64,000 nucleotides of DNA. It comes from Tubiluchus corallicola. Lineage: Eukaryota; Priapulida; Priapulimorpha; Priapulimorphida; Tubiluchidae. Under the pieces are notes generated by a model that had not been told where the DNA came from, did no database searches, and worked only from the letters and a program-made list of their open reading frames with translations. Position numbers and translations under genes: made by a program. The first letter of the stretch is position 1, and each line of letters opens with the position of its first letter. This document shows positions 10,728 through 25,700 of this stretch, piece after piece. The stretch lies in NCBI GenBank assembly GCA_030141605.1, contig JAQGDQ010000082.1, forward strand, positions 608,501 to 672,500, written 5' to 3'.

Positions 10728-13700
10728 CTGTAAGTGAAAAGAAAGCAAAATGGAAACGGTGTGATAAACTGGTTTTGGCATTTCAAATTATTTGGTGAAC
10801 TGTTTTATTTATGAATTCACAAAGCAAGTACTTGGGAATATATTGAAAATGGCACACATTATCTACATTATATATTGAACAAAGGCAACTGTTGCGTCAA
10901 AATAACAAACTCTGAAAATAATTTGCATGTAAAAGGCAGTAAAAGAATTACTGTGAAGTAAGAAATGACATCTCGATCACGAAGAGTCAAGTTGGCTTTG
11001 CGTTAAATGTGCCTCTAAGTCACATCAATTTATTTGCCAGCAGCTTGGGACATATCAGGAGTCTGTTGTGTAGGTCTTTTTCACGTTTTATTTAGTATGA
11101 AACACTAACATTCAGAATTTTATAGTATGAAGTACTAGCATTCAGAATTTTATATACTTCAGGTAAAATAAAGAAGTATACAATATTATTAAATTCGAAC
11201 TACTGTTGATAATAGCAACAACAACATCTAATTTCAGCAAACAAAAATATGTGCTTACCTATTGTTAATCATTGCATGCTGCTGTTGTTGCTGTGGGTTT
11301 ATTCGTTGATATAGCGTAGTTAGGTGCAGAGAAATTGTGTCATATTTGACTCGTGCATGTTCTAAAGATTCTGCATCTGGTGCTGAAACCTCTAAAGCTT
11401 GTTGAACGCAACCTTAAATAAATTAACAAAACATATTTAAAATAAAATGTCTAAAAGGTTTCTAAATTAAACCAGAAACCTTTTAACAACTGTTCTGGTG
11501 ATATGTTTTGTCTCGCATAGACTTTAAACATGCATTTCAAAGCAGCACAAGTGACATGGTTACATTTTCCATTACATTTAATCCTATTTTCAATGAACTT
11601 GAAATGATTATAACTTCATATGATCTATACGGAAAACAAAAATTCTCCTTACAAAAAATCCATACCTGAAGTCTGTTAGCAAACTGATGAAGCACTTTTT
11701 CATAGCAGAAATTAAAAAAAAACAAGACAAAAATTGTTTTTTGAAGAAAATTAACAACTTACTTGATGCAGCTGTGCAAAGAGCTAAAGCAGTCTTCAAG
11801 TCTCCATAAGTCTCTCTAATTCTTGACTGTTCCAAAAGACTGTCTGCTTCTAAGCACAAACTCTCGCATGGATTCTTGCAACCAACGATGACAGCTTTTG
11901 TAATTGGATCAGGATTACTAAAGTCTGTCATTTGATGTTCCATACTTTGGTCCAAAGTTAAATCGCATTCGGTGCTTTGATGTGATGTAATTTCCTCTTG
12001 CTTCAGTGTTTGATTTTCCACAACTTTCTGCAGCTTATTTGGTTGAGTATTATGAGTAAATGACGTAGCTGAACACTGACTTGATGAAAGACTCTCCAAA
12101 GATGTCAACGAGTTTGTGTCATCTTGGTGTAATAATTTGTTTGGCGATTTCTTAAAACTGGCATTACTGGACATACTAGCGAAGCTTTCAGTGCTACCAT
12201 GCAATCGGGAGTCTTTAAAGTCGTAATGAATTGCACGTACTGGAGCAGTCAGATTCATGACAGTGTGGTCTGAATTATGCCGCCGTTCCGGAATTCCTTT
12301 ATTATGCTGAAACCAGTTCAGCAATGCATTCATTGACTTAGCCTGATTTTCTGCTGCAGGAGGGGATTCGGTGGAGGAGCTTGTGCTGCTAGCACTATTC
12401 CGGTCGCCACTCTTGTAGCCAGAATCTCGCCTATGCGCCATGACAATAGCTTCAGGTATGTCAACTTTTAACTCTCCTTGGTAGCGCCGACGTGCTGCTT
12501 GCTCTGCAAACGATTCTATACTACTGTTACTGCTTCTGCTACCTGGAGTACCAGTAACTGGGCTACTCGACTTCTGAAAGTGTTTCTGCATGTTCAGTAC
12601 ACTCTCAACTGTACGTCTATCAATATAGGAATTTTCAATTGAGTTGCACTGTCCGTGGGTTTCAGGAGCGCTGAAGCCGTTTGATGTGAGATCATAACCA
12701 TTGCATGTAGACGAAGACGTTAAGGACTTGTTGTGAGGCAGTGTGGTATAACCATTAATAAGGTTACAGTCTGATGATGCAGCATTCAAAATGTTATTAT
12801 ACGACGCTGAAGTGTGCATTACTTTTGCAACAGCAGGATCAGTGATCTGATTAATTATACTTCCATCAGTTGCAAAGTGTCCAGGCTGAGAAGTGTTGCT
12901 ACCACTACCTCCTGCATGACATCGAATTATGTCGGTGCTCAGACGATCCCGTCCGCCACGTAAGCTTTCTCCTCTTTTTATCTGATTTGTGTGCACATGA
13001 GAAACTGGCTTTCTTAATGGTGAACTAGAAGCTTTTGCGGCATTGTTGCGGTAATGATTATTATTTGACAGTGTGTACTCAAAGTCTTCAACTGGTCCAG
13101 TAATCTGTCCTGACCATGACTGCTCTGATGAACAACTTGAATAGTCCTGTAGTGAGTGCCTCATGATGGCCTCAAGTGAGTCATCAGTTTTATTTAATGT
13201 ATCATCCAATCTAATAAAAAGCAAAAGAAAAATCTGTCAAAAATGATTCTTTCTGACAAATGCAATCAAAATACTATTCTTGCACTACTACTATTAACTA
13301 CTCAAGCATTTTATATACTGATTCTTATTAAGAACTATGAAGTGAAAGGAATACATAGCTTGGTCAAACATAAAGATAAAACAATTACCACTAACTGTGA
13401 GTCAAAATTAAATCACAGAAAAACTACCACGTTACAATTATTGCCAGTGTAAAATATTATTTTAAACACTTACCTATAGCTTCCCTCAGCTCTATAGTTA
13501 TTATAGTCAACAGCATCACCATTTGAGAGATGTTTAGAGCCAGTTTCGCCATCATGTAAGGAACTTGGAGTTACAGGACGAGCAAAATCTTTCATCAAAC
13601 CGTTGGGCATCTTTTGCGACATGTGAAGGTTGTCCTTGAAGCCTTTCAGGAAAAAAGAGATAAAAAATTAGTGAAAGCAAATGAACAAGAATAATCCATT

Positions 13701-16700
13701 TCCAATAACTCATTTTAATTATAATTTTTTAACACATAAACTTACAAATTTTGCAAAGAACAAAAAACTGCATTGAAGCTACCAAAATACAATAATCTTT
13801 ATCTCACCAGTAGCTCTCAAACCTGAATGCTGTAAAACCTTTTATCGTATACTCAAACCTACCAGGACTAAACGGTCGGCAACCTGGCACCATCGTAATA
13901 TGAGAAGGAGCAGCATCAACTGCGACTGGTAAGCCATGTGGATTCGCATAGAGTAAAAGCAGTGGCTGATAGTTTCCACGGCAACACTTGTCAACAACAT
14001 TCTCCCAAGAACCAATCTGTAAATTAAAACAATTCCTTATACAATGAACAAAAAGAGAACTCATTTTTAAAATCATAAAAGACAGGTGTGCAAAGAAATT
14101 GTTAAACGTAAGATAAGAGAAGCTATTTACCTCACGCACTCGAGCATCATCAAAATAAATCCACATATCACGTGACGTGTGGTAGAAAAAGGTTGAGTAA
14201 TGCTTGCCGTAATAAGAAACTATTCCTACTAGATTTAACATAGGTGACGCCTTCCATCTCTCGTCCAACACTGATGAGAAAATCTAGAGAAGGAAAGAAA
14301 AACACTTAAAGCAAATATTTTGATTTTTTTCAAGGCTTTTCCAAAAAATAGACTAACCAGTTTTCAAGCTGTTTATCAATTTCCTAATAAATTAAACACA
14401 AACAGAGATAATGAAACTGATATAAACTCACAAGTAACACGGCCAAGCATCACATTGCTATGTATGTATTATACCATATACATGTATGCTGATGTTACTT
14501 ACGTCGGGCAAACGTATGCACGCTCCGATGGCTTGCACTACTTCTTGAATATGGTGTGGCTTTGGCTTTTCCGATTCCCATGCTAAGCCTATGCTGATAA
14601 TATCAGGACAGTTGAGTAAATTTCTCCGGATTCTATTTCTTTCCCCACAATTTGCCTGAAAAACAAAACAAACTTAAGATAACCTTCTTTGAAAATGTCC
14701 ATTACCTCTAACAAAATATGGTATTTACAGCTGTCCTTTTGCCAGAACGGAAACAGTTTTTGTGCTACTAAATATAACCAAAGTAGCAACACAACAGAAG
14801 TAAACATTAAATAATTGAAATAGGAAAACTATTATAAAAAGAGGTACAACCCAGGCAGAGATCAATGAGTTAGTCACATGCTTAATATGAATACACTTAC
14901 AGGACAGTTGCGGAAATCTCCCATGGCTCCAGCTCTCCGCAATAATCGACCAAATCTCTCTAATGAAGTATCATCGGTTCTTTCAATAACTCTGCTCTCC
15001 GCTCTATAAAAAAATTTAACAGCGATACCTTTTAACTATTGTCTTGCCAACAATAGAACATATTTTTGATTCATTTACGAATATCTTGTCTCGCATTTAC
15101 CGTTTTCAATTTAAAAACGTACTATGAAGCAAATTAAACGGCTAGTGTTATTACAGTTAAATCATAGTAAGCTAGTTAAATCACATTCATTTGTAAAAAG
15201 TTCATTGTTTTCCATATGTAATCTCTATACCTATACCTCCAAATTAGTTGTGAATAGCCTAACAATGGAAAAAATTTGATGTTTTCCCTGACTTTAATGA
15301 CTTTTAAATGTTTAATCACAAGGATCATTTCAAATACATACGCTAAGGCAGTGGCTGATACATAATGCACCATTTGAGAATAAGGTGGTAGTTCAGTAGC
15401 AGCACCACAGCGGCCACATATACTCTGTGAAAGAAAATAAAATCAAAATGTTTTAATTATAAAATTTCTGCAAAAATTTTTTTTATAATTTTTTTATGCT
15501 AACTCCTAAAATCAATAACGGGTTAAAGCAATCTTAGGAACTGTAGAAAAAGAAAAAAACAAATTCTATGAAAGCTATCACTAACGTTACAAAGGAAAAA
15601 ATTAAATTAGATTTAATATTTCTTTCCAATGCAGACAGAAAACCACAGCTGATCTGCAATGTTATAATTCACACAGGAACAGAAACTAGCAACTGAAAAA
15701 ACGTAGCAATCGAATAAAGTCAGTCATAGATGGTTTATCAATAGTTTCGCAATAATGTTTGTAGTTCAGGAACTTTTAGAGAAGTAATCTTACCTGTTCT
15801 GAAATTCGCATGGAAAACTTCTGGTGAGATATGCAGTACTCTGCAGTACAGTTATCTTCTGGCTCAGAATGAGCAATGTGAAAATGCAGACGCTGCAACA
15901 TGTTTTCCTATAAATAACACAAAAACAAGAATATGTTTAGTGGTTAAAATACGTGTCAGAATCAAAATAGATTTTTCGGAACGTTGCATTTGGAAGGCCA
16001 TTATTAGCAAACGAATCAACATTTACATTCAAAGTAAATAAATAATTCACTTATTACTAGAAACTTTTAGAAACATGGCCACAGGTGGCACTGAGCCCTA
16101 GTACATGTGAGGCTCCTGAAGTTCAGGTTAATTGTGGTAGCACCAAGACTAATTATAAAATGTCCACCAAATTATTTGAATAAAATTAAGAGACTAGAAC
16201 CTAAAAATATAACTTATATAAAGAAATTTTCTATAAACAAATTTTTTACTAAACTTATCAGCTTAAACCAGCAAGTGAAACTTAAAAGGTAAACTTGTTA
16301 AATTATAACAAATTCCAATTGATGCGTTTTTATTGTTTTATTGCCAAGAGAATCTTGGAAAATATAGCAAATCCTGGAACTTTCACAAATCCTGTATTAA
16401 CCAATTTTATAAGGCACAGCACACAATAACCTATTGATAAATTAGTCAAAAATAAAAAGAAAACAAGAGCTTAACTTACAAAACACTCAGCTGCATCATC
16501 CATTAAACCAAGTTGAAATCTTTGCTGATCTTGAAATGTTTCGGCAAGAGCTTTTCTGAGAGAATCTGGTGGCAAGACGGTCTGTGAACTATACTGGAAC
16601 TGAGTGAACAGCATCTGTGAAAAACAACAAACAGAAATTGAAATAATTAGAAAAGTCAACTATATATCTATAGATACAAATAATCATCCAAATAGTATGG

Positions 16701-19700
16701 TCACTTTTGTACTGGACAATAACCAGGTATTTTCATATTATTATCTCATATTACTTATTGAACTATATGACTCGATAGTGTTGTTTGAGTTGTTGGATTT
16801 AACGAGTCATATAGTTTAATAAGTAATATGAGATAATAATATGAAAATACCTGGTTATTGTCCAGTACAAAAGACCCCAATAATACTGACTTAATATTCA
16901 TAAACGCAATGGAACATCAGTGATCACATATTATATCGAAGTGATAATACAAAACTAGTGTATAAAATTTATGGAGTTCAATAAATTATTATAACTAATT
17001 AAATATTACTATTAGTATTACTAAACAGCACAACATAACACTTTATTTATAATATATGTACACAATCTAGTGAATCTACACATACCCATGGTCGCACAAT
17101 GAAAATGTCATAAATACATGTTAGCAGTGTTTACATCAACATTTAGATTATTAGATTTATATGTATAGTCAGTTAACAAGGTGGTGAACTACATACCAAC
17201 ATTGAATAAACATTTAAAGCAAACTTTCAGTAAATGTCCCTACTTACATCAGAGAGAAGCTTTCCCAAATCAAATTCAAGGTAAACATATTTATCAAGTC
17301 TGATAGAATAAACACTATAGTACGTGTAGTGCATACAGTTCAATGTACAAATACTCTGTGACAGAATATAACCTGATTAAGTATAGGTGCTGAAAAATTG
17401 AGAGACTACCTTTAATGCACACACTATGCATGAGTGCCCAAGGCAAGTGTGGCCTGTAATTTCACGAAAGCTTCTCCGAAAAACATCTAGATGCCATAAC
17501 ACCTGAAATAAATGAAAAAGATAAGTTTTCTGGAACCAATAAAACAATTACATTCTGAAGTTACAGGTGAATTTTTAAACAGTTAGAACGGAATTAACTA
17601 AAACACTGCATTCCTAATGGCTGAGCAAAGTGAAGCTGGCGACAAAATATTTTTTACAAAGGGTCAACACCCAAACAAATCGCAAAAGCTGGACACTGGA
17701 CACCATGACCCTTCCCCATGAATTGCAAAACACAGAAAACTGCATTTTTTATGATTAAATGGGATAACCATCGGATACCAACCTGAATACAGGTGTACAC
17801 AATAAAAATAATTGTTGCAGTAATCAAATGCTCGCTGAAGCAATTACATAATGAATAATGTATTAAGCTAGTAGAAGCTCTTGAGCAGCGCCATATCGTA
17901 CCAAGAGAAGTCAAAGGCACTTTAACCACCAAATCAACATAATTGAGTGTATTTACTAAATAATTAATAAGCTAGTGGTTAGGTGTTAATAATTTAACAA
18001 TTCACCTGCATATAATAGAGATCAACACTAGTAAAAGAACACACAATGTTAAATTCCCAAGACTAAACTTGACTAAAAGGCCACTTGGATTCACCTTGAA
18101 TTTGAACCAAGAACATTATGATTACAAGTCCAGCACCATGACCATTAGACCGCGCATTTCCTTTAACGATCTAGTTACGGTGTGGTCTAAATTAATAAGC
18201 TAAGTAAGAACCTTTCTAATGCAAACCTACACGCCGAATCTTTTTCTATCAATCAACTCTTCTTAATTTTGACCACCCTGCATCAGAGAGCTATTCCACA
18301 CTGTTTTCTGTAGGTCAACTACCTAATGCTAATCGTTTTCTAAGCCCTCTTGGGAAATTCAACCGTCAGTGCATTTTTGCTGGATTATGGGCAAAAGTTC
18401 ACACGGAATTTAGCGAAAAACGAATCGCTACCGAACAATCCTTTTCTAACTTACATTCTTCAAGATTCAAGTAAGCTTCCTACGTTTGAAAACTAGAACG
18501 AATTGAAGACGTTAATCCATACATACTTAGTCACTTACTCCCACGCATTCGGTTTGTTAGGCTTGTTGGCTGGTGAATACAGCTAATTTTCTCCACGTAG
18601 AATTTACCTAATTCATAGCTAATTTCCCCAAGTAGTGTTTAGCTAATTCAAACGACTGTATTTGTATGCACAGCTGTGCAAAGTAATATACATGCATTTA
18701 TCGCCACCCGCAAGAATTAATTTTGATTAATTTTATCAAGAACATTTTCCACTGTTTTATAGGGGTTGTTGCCCGACCACTATGTTGATTAATAAGATGA
18801 ACGGAAACGCCGTAAATTCCTAATTTCCTCCCACTGGCTTCATTTACAGTTGCTTCATTCGTAACCGCACGTGATCTCACTACACAAAACACCTGTCTGT
18901 TGCCAAGGTTACAAGAAATGGGTGTGTGCGCTAATATTAACAGACGCAAATAGAAGAAATAGTAAATCTAGGCTCGCTATTAGACCTTTACATAATTTTG
19001 AATGAGAAGACTAAACAGCGAATACACTCAATAAGCTTACGAATAAAAAAACCGCCTCGTAAGGAGGGATTTTCATTTATTTGTTTTGTATTATTAGAAT
19101 GTTTTATTTAAATATTTCACGTATTTCACAGCTGTTCGTTAACTGACTACCGTAAGAAAAATTTACTATCAATGTAATATCGCAAATTGTAAAACACTTA
19201 CTAGGCCCATGCATTGGTTTAGGCCTACTTGAGAAATAACTGCACAATAATACTGATAAAGTATAAAGCGTCTTCCAAGAATCACAAAGTAATAAACGGG
19301 TAAACAAGGTGGTATAAAATTATTTCATGAAATGTAGATGATTACTATTTAAACATTGGCGGCAAGGATGCGATCTACACTTGTAATTTCCATGGAAACG
19401 CCCCCTACGCACTTGTAAGCCTGCGGAAAATCGCGCCACCTCACAACTCTGAGGAACTTTCTTAGATTATCGTCAACAGGAGGAAATGCAAATGAGAATT
19501 CAATGACGCGGTCCACCTTGAAATCGAGGAAATAAACCCATTTTCACAGCCGCCATTATCCCGTCGCATACAAGATGACAAGAAAATTGTACGTTATGGC
19601 AAGAAATCTTGTTACAGACGTAAAGGTATAATAATCTCAGAAGGTGAAATGTAGGCAGCCAAATTCTAAAGTTGCGCACAATATTAATAAGTGAAGTTCA

Positions 19701-22700
19701 ATCGCGCAAATATTTACATAAGCCACTGGCCAGTGCCTGAGCTGCAGGACGACCTCACTGGGTTTGTTGTCAGCAACTGCTTTAACGGCCGATTCCTAGT
19801 CGCATTCAGTCTATCCAATGTGTGAGGCTTTATTGGCATATGATACATTATACATATTAGCACATTACCGAGACACCTACTGCTTCTCGATAAGTAATTT
19901 AACAACTTCCGTAAAAGTACAAGATAGCAACACCATATTGCTGATTAATCCCAATTCAACGTCAACCTCATTTTCATTGATTAGAATCCTGTAATGAGGA
20001 GTAATTTTAACACAGCAGCAAAACGAACTTAGTTAACAAAGCAAACTGAAGCACTGTACTCACTTGCAGCTTATGAACACCAAACAAACAGAGAAATTAA
20101 ATTAAAACCTACTACAAGTTTTCATCAACATAAAACGCCCCAACAAAATGGCCGCTTTATAACCTTCTAGCGACTGCACCCTAATAAATTTATGAATACA
20201 AAGTACAAAGTATGCCAAGCCACTCCTTCAGCCCACTCAGATAACACGCAAAAACTTAGCACACTCAATCCGTCTTTTTGTTATCACATAGACTTCAGGC
20301 AAACCATTACATCAAGTCAGGGAGGCGGAGACTATGTAATGGAATGTTAACTTTAGGTGCAAAACTCCTAATCTGTAATTGCAATTGCGACTGTCTTGCT
20401 GATATGTTTACATTTTACTAGATTCTCACGTGAATCTAATTTTCATTCTCATTTTTACGTTGCATCTTCTTCGTGCCTTTTCATCTGCATCTCATCCTCC
20501 CATAAATTACATTTTATTCCCGCAACTGCACATTTTCTTTTGTGTTTGCCTTATTGGGCCTGACCTCAAGTTCGTCTTTTTCAACAGTCCCGATAGTTTA
20601 CTAATCAAAACTTCTTTATACTATTTACATACTTGTTTTTTTATAATTTTATTGAAATTAATTTCACCACATTTATGTATTTATTGTTATGGCAAATAAG
20701 AATAAACTAAACTAAAAAAAACTCCGCAGTAATTAAAATTTTGAGACTTGTTATACTCGGGAAGATGTAAAAATAGAAAAATGTGGGCTAAACGAGATAG
20801 CTGTATAAGCTCCATACAGCTGTTTATCATAAATACAAGATCATAAACTTAGTTCAACTCTTAATCTGTAATGAATTGATTACTATCAATAATCACTCAC
20901 CAAAACCAAGTTATTATAAAAACACGTATACAAAAATATTAAGCAAATGTCTACTTCTTTTAATTTAGAAAATTAATATAAGAAAAAGCGATGATACTTT
21001 CAGCAATTACAGCTAATAATAAAATAGCAGCTCTTTCGCCCATGTATGTAGTTTATTGACCAAATCAAATTACAAGATTACATGAAGGTAAATGCCACAA
21101 TCGATACATTAATGATTTTAGTCCAAATGTCACTTTACGCAAATTTTCTACTCAAATTTACAGCAGTAAAAACTGTGTTAAGCCTACAAAGTACTTTTTT
21201 TTTAAAGATCACAATGGTAAATCTATAAGCGAAACAAGCCACAAGCCACCCATAAATTTGCAGCTCGTGCATAAGTGAAACTGAATTCAATTCAAATGCC
21301 TCGCTTGCAATTTCATAAACAAATTCAAGCGCATTAAAATGTACAATTTACGAAGAATTCAAGCCGTTAAAATGTACGTGACCATCCGTTAATCTTAAGT
21401 TACGATTTCTAGCAAACCCCGGCCAGTAAAGGTGCGCACCAACCTCCACTTTTAGTCCAGAATCTGATCACTCAACTGCGTCTAGTTCTGTGCAAACAAA
21501 GCCTGCAAACTCAAGGCCAGTTTTACTACAAAGCAGCAAGAATAATGGCTCCTCTAGACATGAAGTGACCCCAAGTGAGATAAAACTGGTACAAGACGGG
21601 GCCGCTTAATGGTCAAGAGACAACAGGACAATACAGTAACAGCGTTCTGCCGATTTTTTTTAAACAAGAAAAGTCTATAAGCTAGAAGAGGGCAATTTTT
21701 GAACAAAAGTGTGAAATCACTCGCCTGGGCGTTAGTGAGCGTACAACAATAGAAGATAACATACAACGCCCAGGAATAGTTTTGCATATTGGGTGTAGGA
21801 AAAATGATCCTTGAAGGCGGAGGCGCCATGATTACAATCGCGCCTTGAATAAGGATATAATCCGATGTATATTTGTAACCTATAATCTTTCCTTGTTATA
21901 GGCCTTGCCTAAAGTCCCAAAGTTATATTAAGTCAGTCTAACTTTTATTACTTTTTTTGTTATAAAGCTCATTGTGCCAAACGATAATAAATTTATAAGT
22001 CTAACAGCAACAAAGCGAACGATTGAAATGAAAACAAAATCAACGAAATCAAGAAAGAATTTCTGTGAAAAAAAAAGAAAACATTTTCTTTTGATTAGAA
22101 AGTGTCAAATTAGTAAAATGAGACCAATGATCTCGAATACATGTTAAATTTAGTGCAACTATACAGTATAGAAATGGCTGTTAATGTATGAACGGAACTA
22201 AAATGTGGATAAAAATCTTACTTCTCGGTACAGGCAGATGCCCACTTTTATAAGCACTTTAAATGTCAAAACTTGAATTAGTTTTGTTGGGGGTATGCAA
22301 AAGAGAAATAACAAGAAAGTAGGCATCCACAACTTTCTATATATATATAATTAACAATAATAACAGATTGGAACTTGCTTAAAAGGTCCAAAAACTTGTA
22401 GGGATTAATGACACAGCCCCCTGTTAAGGCACTCGTGCCGCATCAGAAACTGATTGCATAACCTGCCCCGACGTTGAAATGCGAGAAAAAACTCGTCCCA
22501 ATGTTGAACTACAAAATTATGTAAAACAGAATAATGGTGCCATTGATCCAGACAAAGAGCATACAACTTTACAATTCAAGTTCAGAGTCATCAAGTTTTT
22601 GCTGCACTTGCCAGGTACGTTGAAGTGCCTCGAGGAATTCAGTTTTGTGTAACAAAGTAAAGATTGGCGCCTAAAGTTTTCTTGGCGCAGCGCCAGCTCA

Positions 22701-25700
22701 GGTACTGTGCCTGGGATTTGTTGAAATGAGAGTCAGTGAAAGAATGAAGTATGATTAATAACGCTATATGCACTTAATCACTATAATCTATGTGAGAATT
22801 ATTATAATTAATTATTTATATATATGTGTAAGAAAGTGTAAATCCAGAACTTGAAAATGGTGGGTTGTCATTTTTCAAAGGGAAATCCTGTCAAATGCAG
22901 GGTTCCCTGCAGAGTTTGATTGTCCTATAGGCTAACGCCTAAAGTTCTCAAGTTTGGGGGCCCTCAAGCTTTGGTAAATACAGAATTTGTGTTGAAAATG
23001 TATGTGTTAATTTGGTTTGCAATAAATAGTAAGTACTGGTATTTCTTAAACACTATTTTTACTGACAAACAAAAGACAGCTACTCTAGTTCATTTAAAGA
23101 ATTTGCAATATGTTTACTGTAAGCTATGTAAATGTGGCTAAAATATATCACGAGTAAAAAATATTCAAAATGGGTTACAAGGTGGCACCGTCTGAGGGAG
23201 GCCCTATGATTTAATTAGCCTAGGGCTGTCAGAAGGTCATAATCCGGCACTGGTTCCTTGTGGGAAGCTCTTCGGGACACATTTGTTTTCAAGGCTGACA
23301 TCTGTAATACTGGTTACTCGAGCGGAATGAAAATCTCTTTATTCGTTTTTGTGTTGTCATCCCTGAGAAACGTAATGATTTGATTGAGTTGATTTTTCTA
23401 ACTCTTGCTCACACCTGGCTCTCCCAGCTTAACACGTGCCCGTGGCATATTAATCACATTTTTAAGTCTGGATGAACGCAGTAAAAAACTTGCCCAGACG
23501 CATGAAAGATTTCTTTTAGAAGAAGGAGCACCTGCCATCTGAAGAAGATAAGTAGGTTAACTACAAAAAAGCGATTATTTCTGATCACCAAAACTTCAGC
23601 AAACACCTGCTACCTATACCTTCTCGACGATTCATGACTAATTAGCGTCATGGAAGCTGAGGAAAAGGAGCTTTAAACGTTCAAGTAAAGACTTATACAG
23701 ATAGCCGCGAGGTAAACGCCACAATCTAAGAAAAATGACGCCTTGAAAAACGTAAATTAACGTTACAAACTGAAGATAAAAAGGATTTGCAGTTTTCAGT
23801 TACATTTGCAGTGAATATATAATGAGAAAAATCAAGCGTACATAAAATTAAATATGTCATTCAATTTTCACCTTTTTATTTATTCAACCATGAGCAATCA
23901 ATTTGAAAAGCATTACAAAACTTGAAGTGACGATACCCAAACTGCAGATTTATACGTTGATTTTAATTACTATTAATTAAATAATTGTTTCATTCTTTAC
24001 TCATTTTTACTCATTCTATGATCACACCAAAAGTTCATAATTACACACATACACACTGCGCAATAGTACGATAGTGAATCGCTTAACCTTAACGAGTATT
24101 TTTTAAGAAACAGATCTCTTCCCTCTAAATTTCTACATAAAAGCACAAAAAGCAAAACAAAATGCTCGAAAAGCTGCTCTTTTCAAATGTCACTCACTTG
24201 TCAGACAAAAATCTGAAAAACGTACAACGTCTAAAAAGGATAATTCCAGAGCCATTCAAAATTAGAATAACATTGCTGCATCCTATACTTATCCCTACAA
24301 AGAATGTACTTTGTTTCCTATTAACCCGTAAATTTACGGGAAACATGAAAGAACTCGACTGCATACCACACTGCTGTAACGCACGTGAAAATATATAAAA
24401 GTTTATCGTTAACAAAAAATTTGATCATCGGTGAAAAATCAGAGAACTTCAATATCTGTAAAAGTTATTCACTTCTAGTAACAATAAGCAAGAGAGAAAT
24501 CTATTATCATGTAATTTAGGTAAAAAATAATTCGTATAATGAAATAGGTAACAAACGTGTTGGTAAAAGTAACAGTAAGTCGAAAAAAATCATGGGTTAC
24601 GTGGGTTAATGTTTAATCTTTTTGCGGGATGTAAACGTAAAGCAACCAAGCTAAAAAATTTCAAAGTCAAAAAGTACTTAAATTTAGTTGCTTGGGAACA
24701 ATCAAGCTCAAGTAACATTTTAATTTTTAAAAGGGTCAAAGTAAAAACAGAAGGAAGCCCCGCGATCCTAAAAACCATAATCGTTTTGCTACTTTTTGAA
24801 AATTTATATTTAAAAACGTATAGTACTATAGCTATATTATGACTTAAACATTTTGCAACTAATCCGGGTAATTTTTTACCGCCATCTGGCGTTTATCCAA
24901 CAAACTAATTGTATCATGAAAACACTATCAATTCGTATGTGTTGATGTTCATGCTCATCTCGCCATAGCAATGGCTCGTTAAACCGCCAAGCGGGCGCGT
25001 TTTTACACAAAATTTCTTTTTCATAAATCGCCATGAAAGGCTGGACATCGTGTCACCTGCCCAGTACACGTTAATTAACCACACCTATCTCACCTGAACA
25101 AACAACTTCACATTGACGTGAACGATACACGACGTGGAGTGTGCCAATTAAAAACAGATTTGTTTGTAGTCATGGTGTTTATAAATGAGCAGGTGAGACG
25201 AAACAGACGAAAACAAATGAGTCGACTTTGTCCCTATGAGGAGTTTCGTTTCACGAATGGCTTACTGCCCAACGACTCGTTCAATGTTACGATCAACAGA
25301 TCATTTAAGTGGCTCAGCTAGGGTATATGCCCTAGCGTTAGAAGCAGCTAGTTACGAACTCAAGACTACGTGGTTGTCTAAGTCCGAAATCTAAATCACT
25401 CCGCCACTCAACCCAGGACAAGTTATCTCAGCTGTTACTTAATTTCTCAGACTCAATGAATGCCCTCTGAGAAAAGCGAATGGTGAAGTAAGCCAAACGT
25501 CAGAAGGGATGCTAGAAAGGACGAAAAACATCTAACCCACGAGAGATTAGACAAGTTTAAAAATTATTACACCCTAAAAAATCTCATTCCCGCAGTCAGA
25601 TCATTAGTTTTAATGATGGCAGTGAAAATTTAGAAAAAGAAACAAAAGAAAACAATGTTGCCACGAGAGCAGCGCCCACCATTCAAAGTCAGCGAAAGTT

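Noticed and set aside
11608-11762. Continuation of the USP exon 11 frame beyond the donor
   Set aside because: Strong GTAAGT donor at 11762 and perfect phase fit to exon 12 show this is intron read-through.
19500-19556. Short frame starting MAAVKMG as an alternative USP first exon
   Set aside because: Stops after 18 residues; the only internal GT (CAAG|GTGGAC) is a weak donor and it would lack the Cys box. Kept only as a YY1-like motif.
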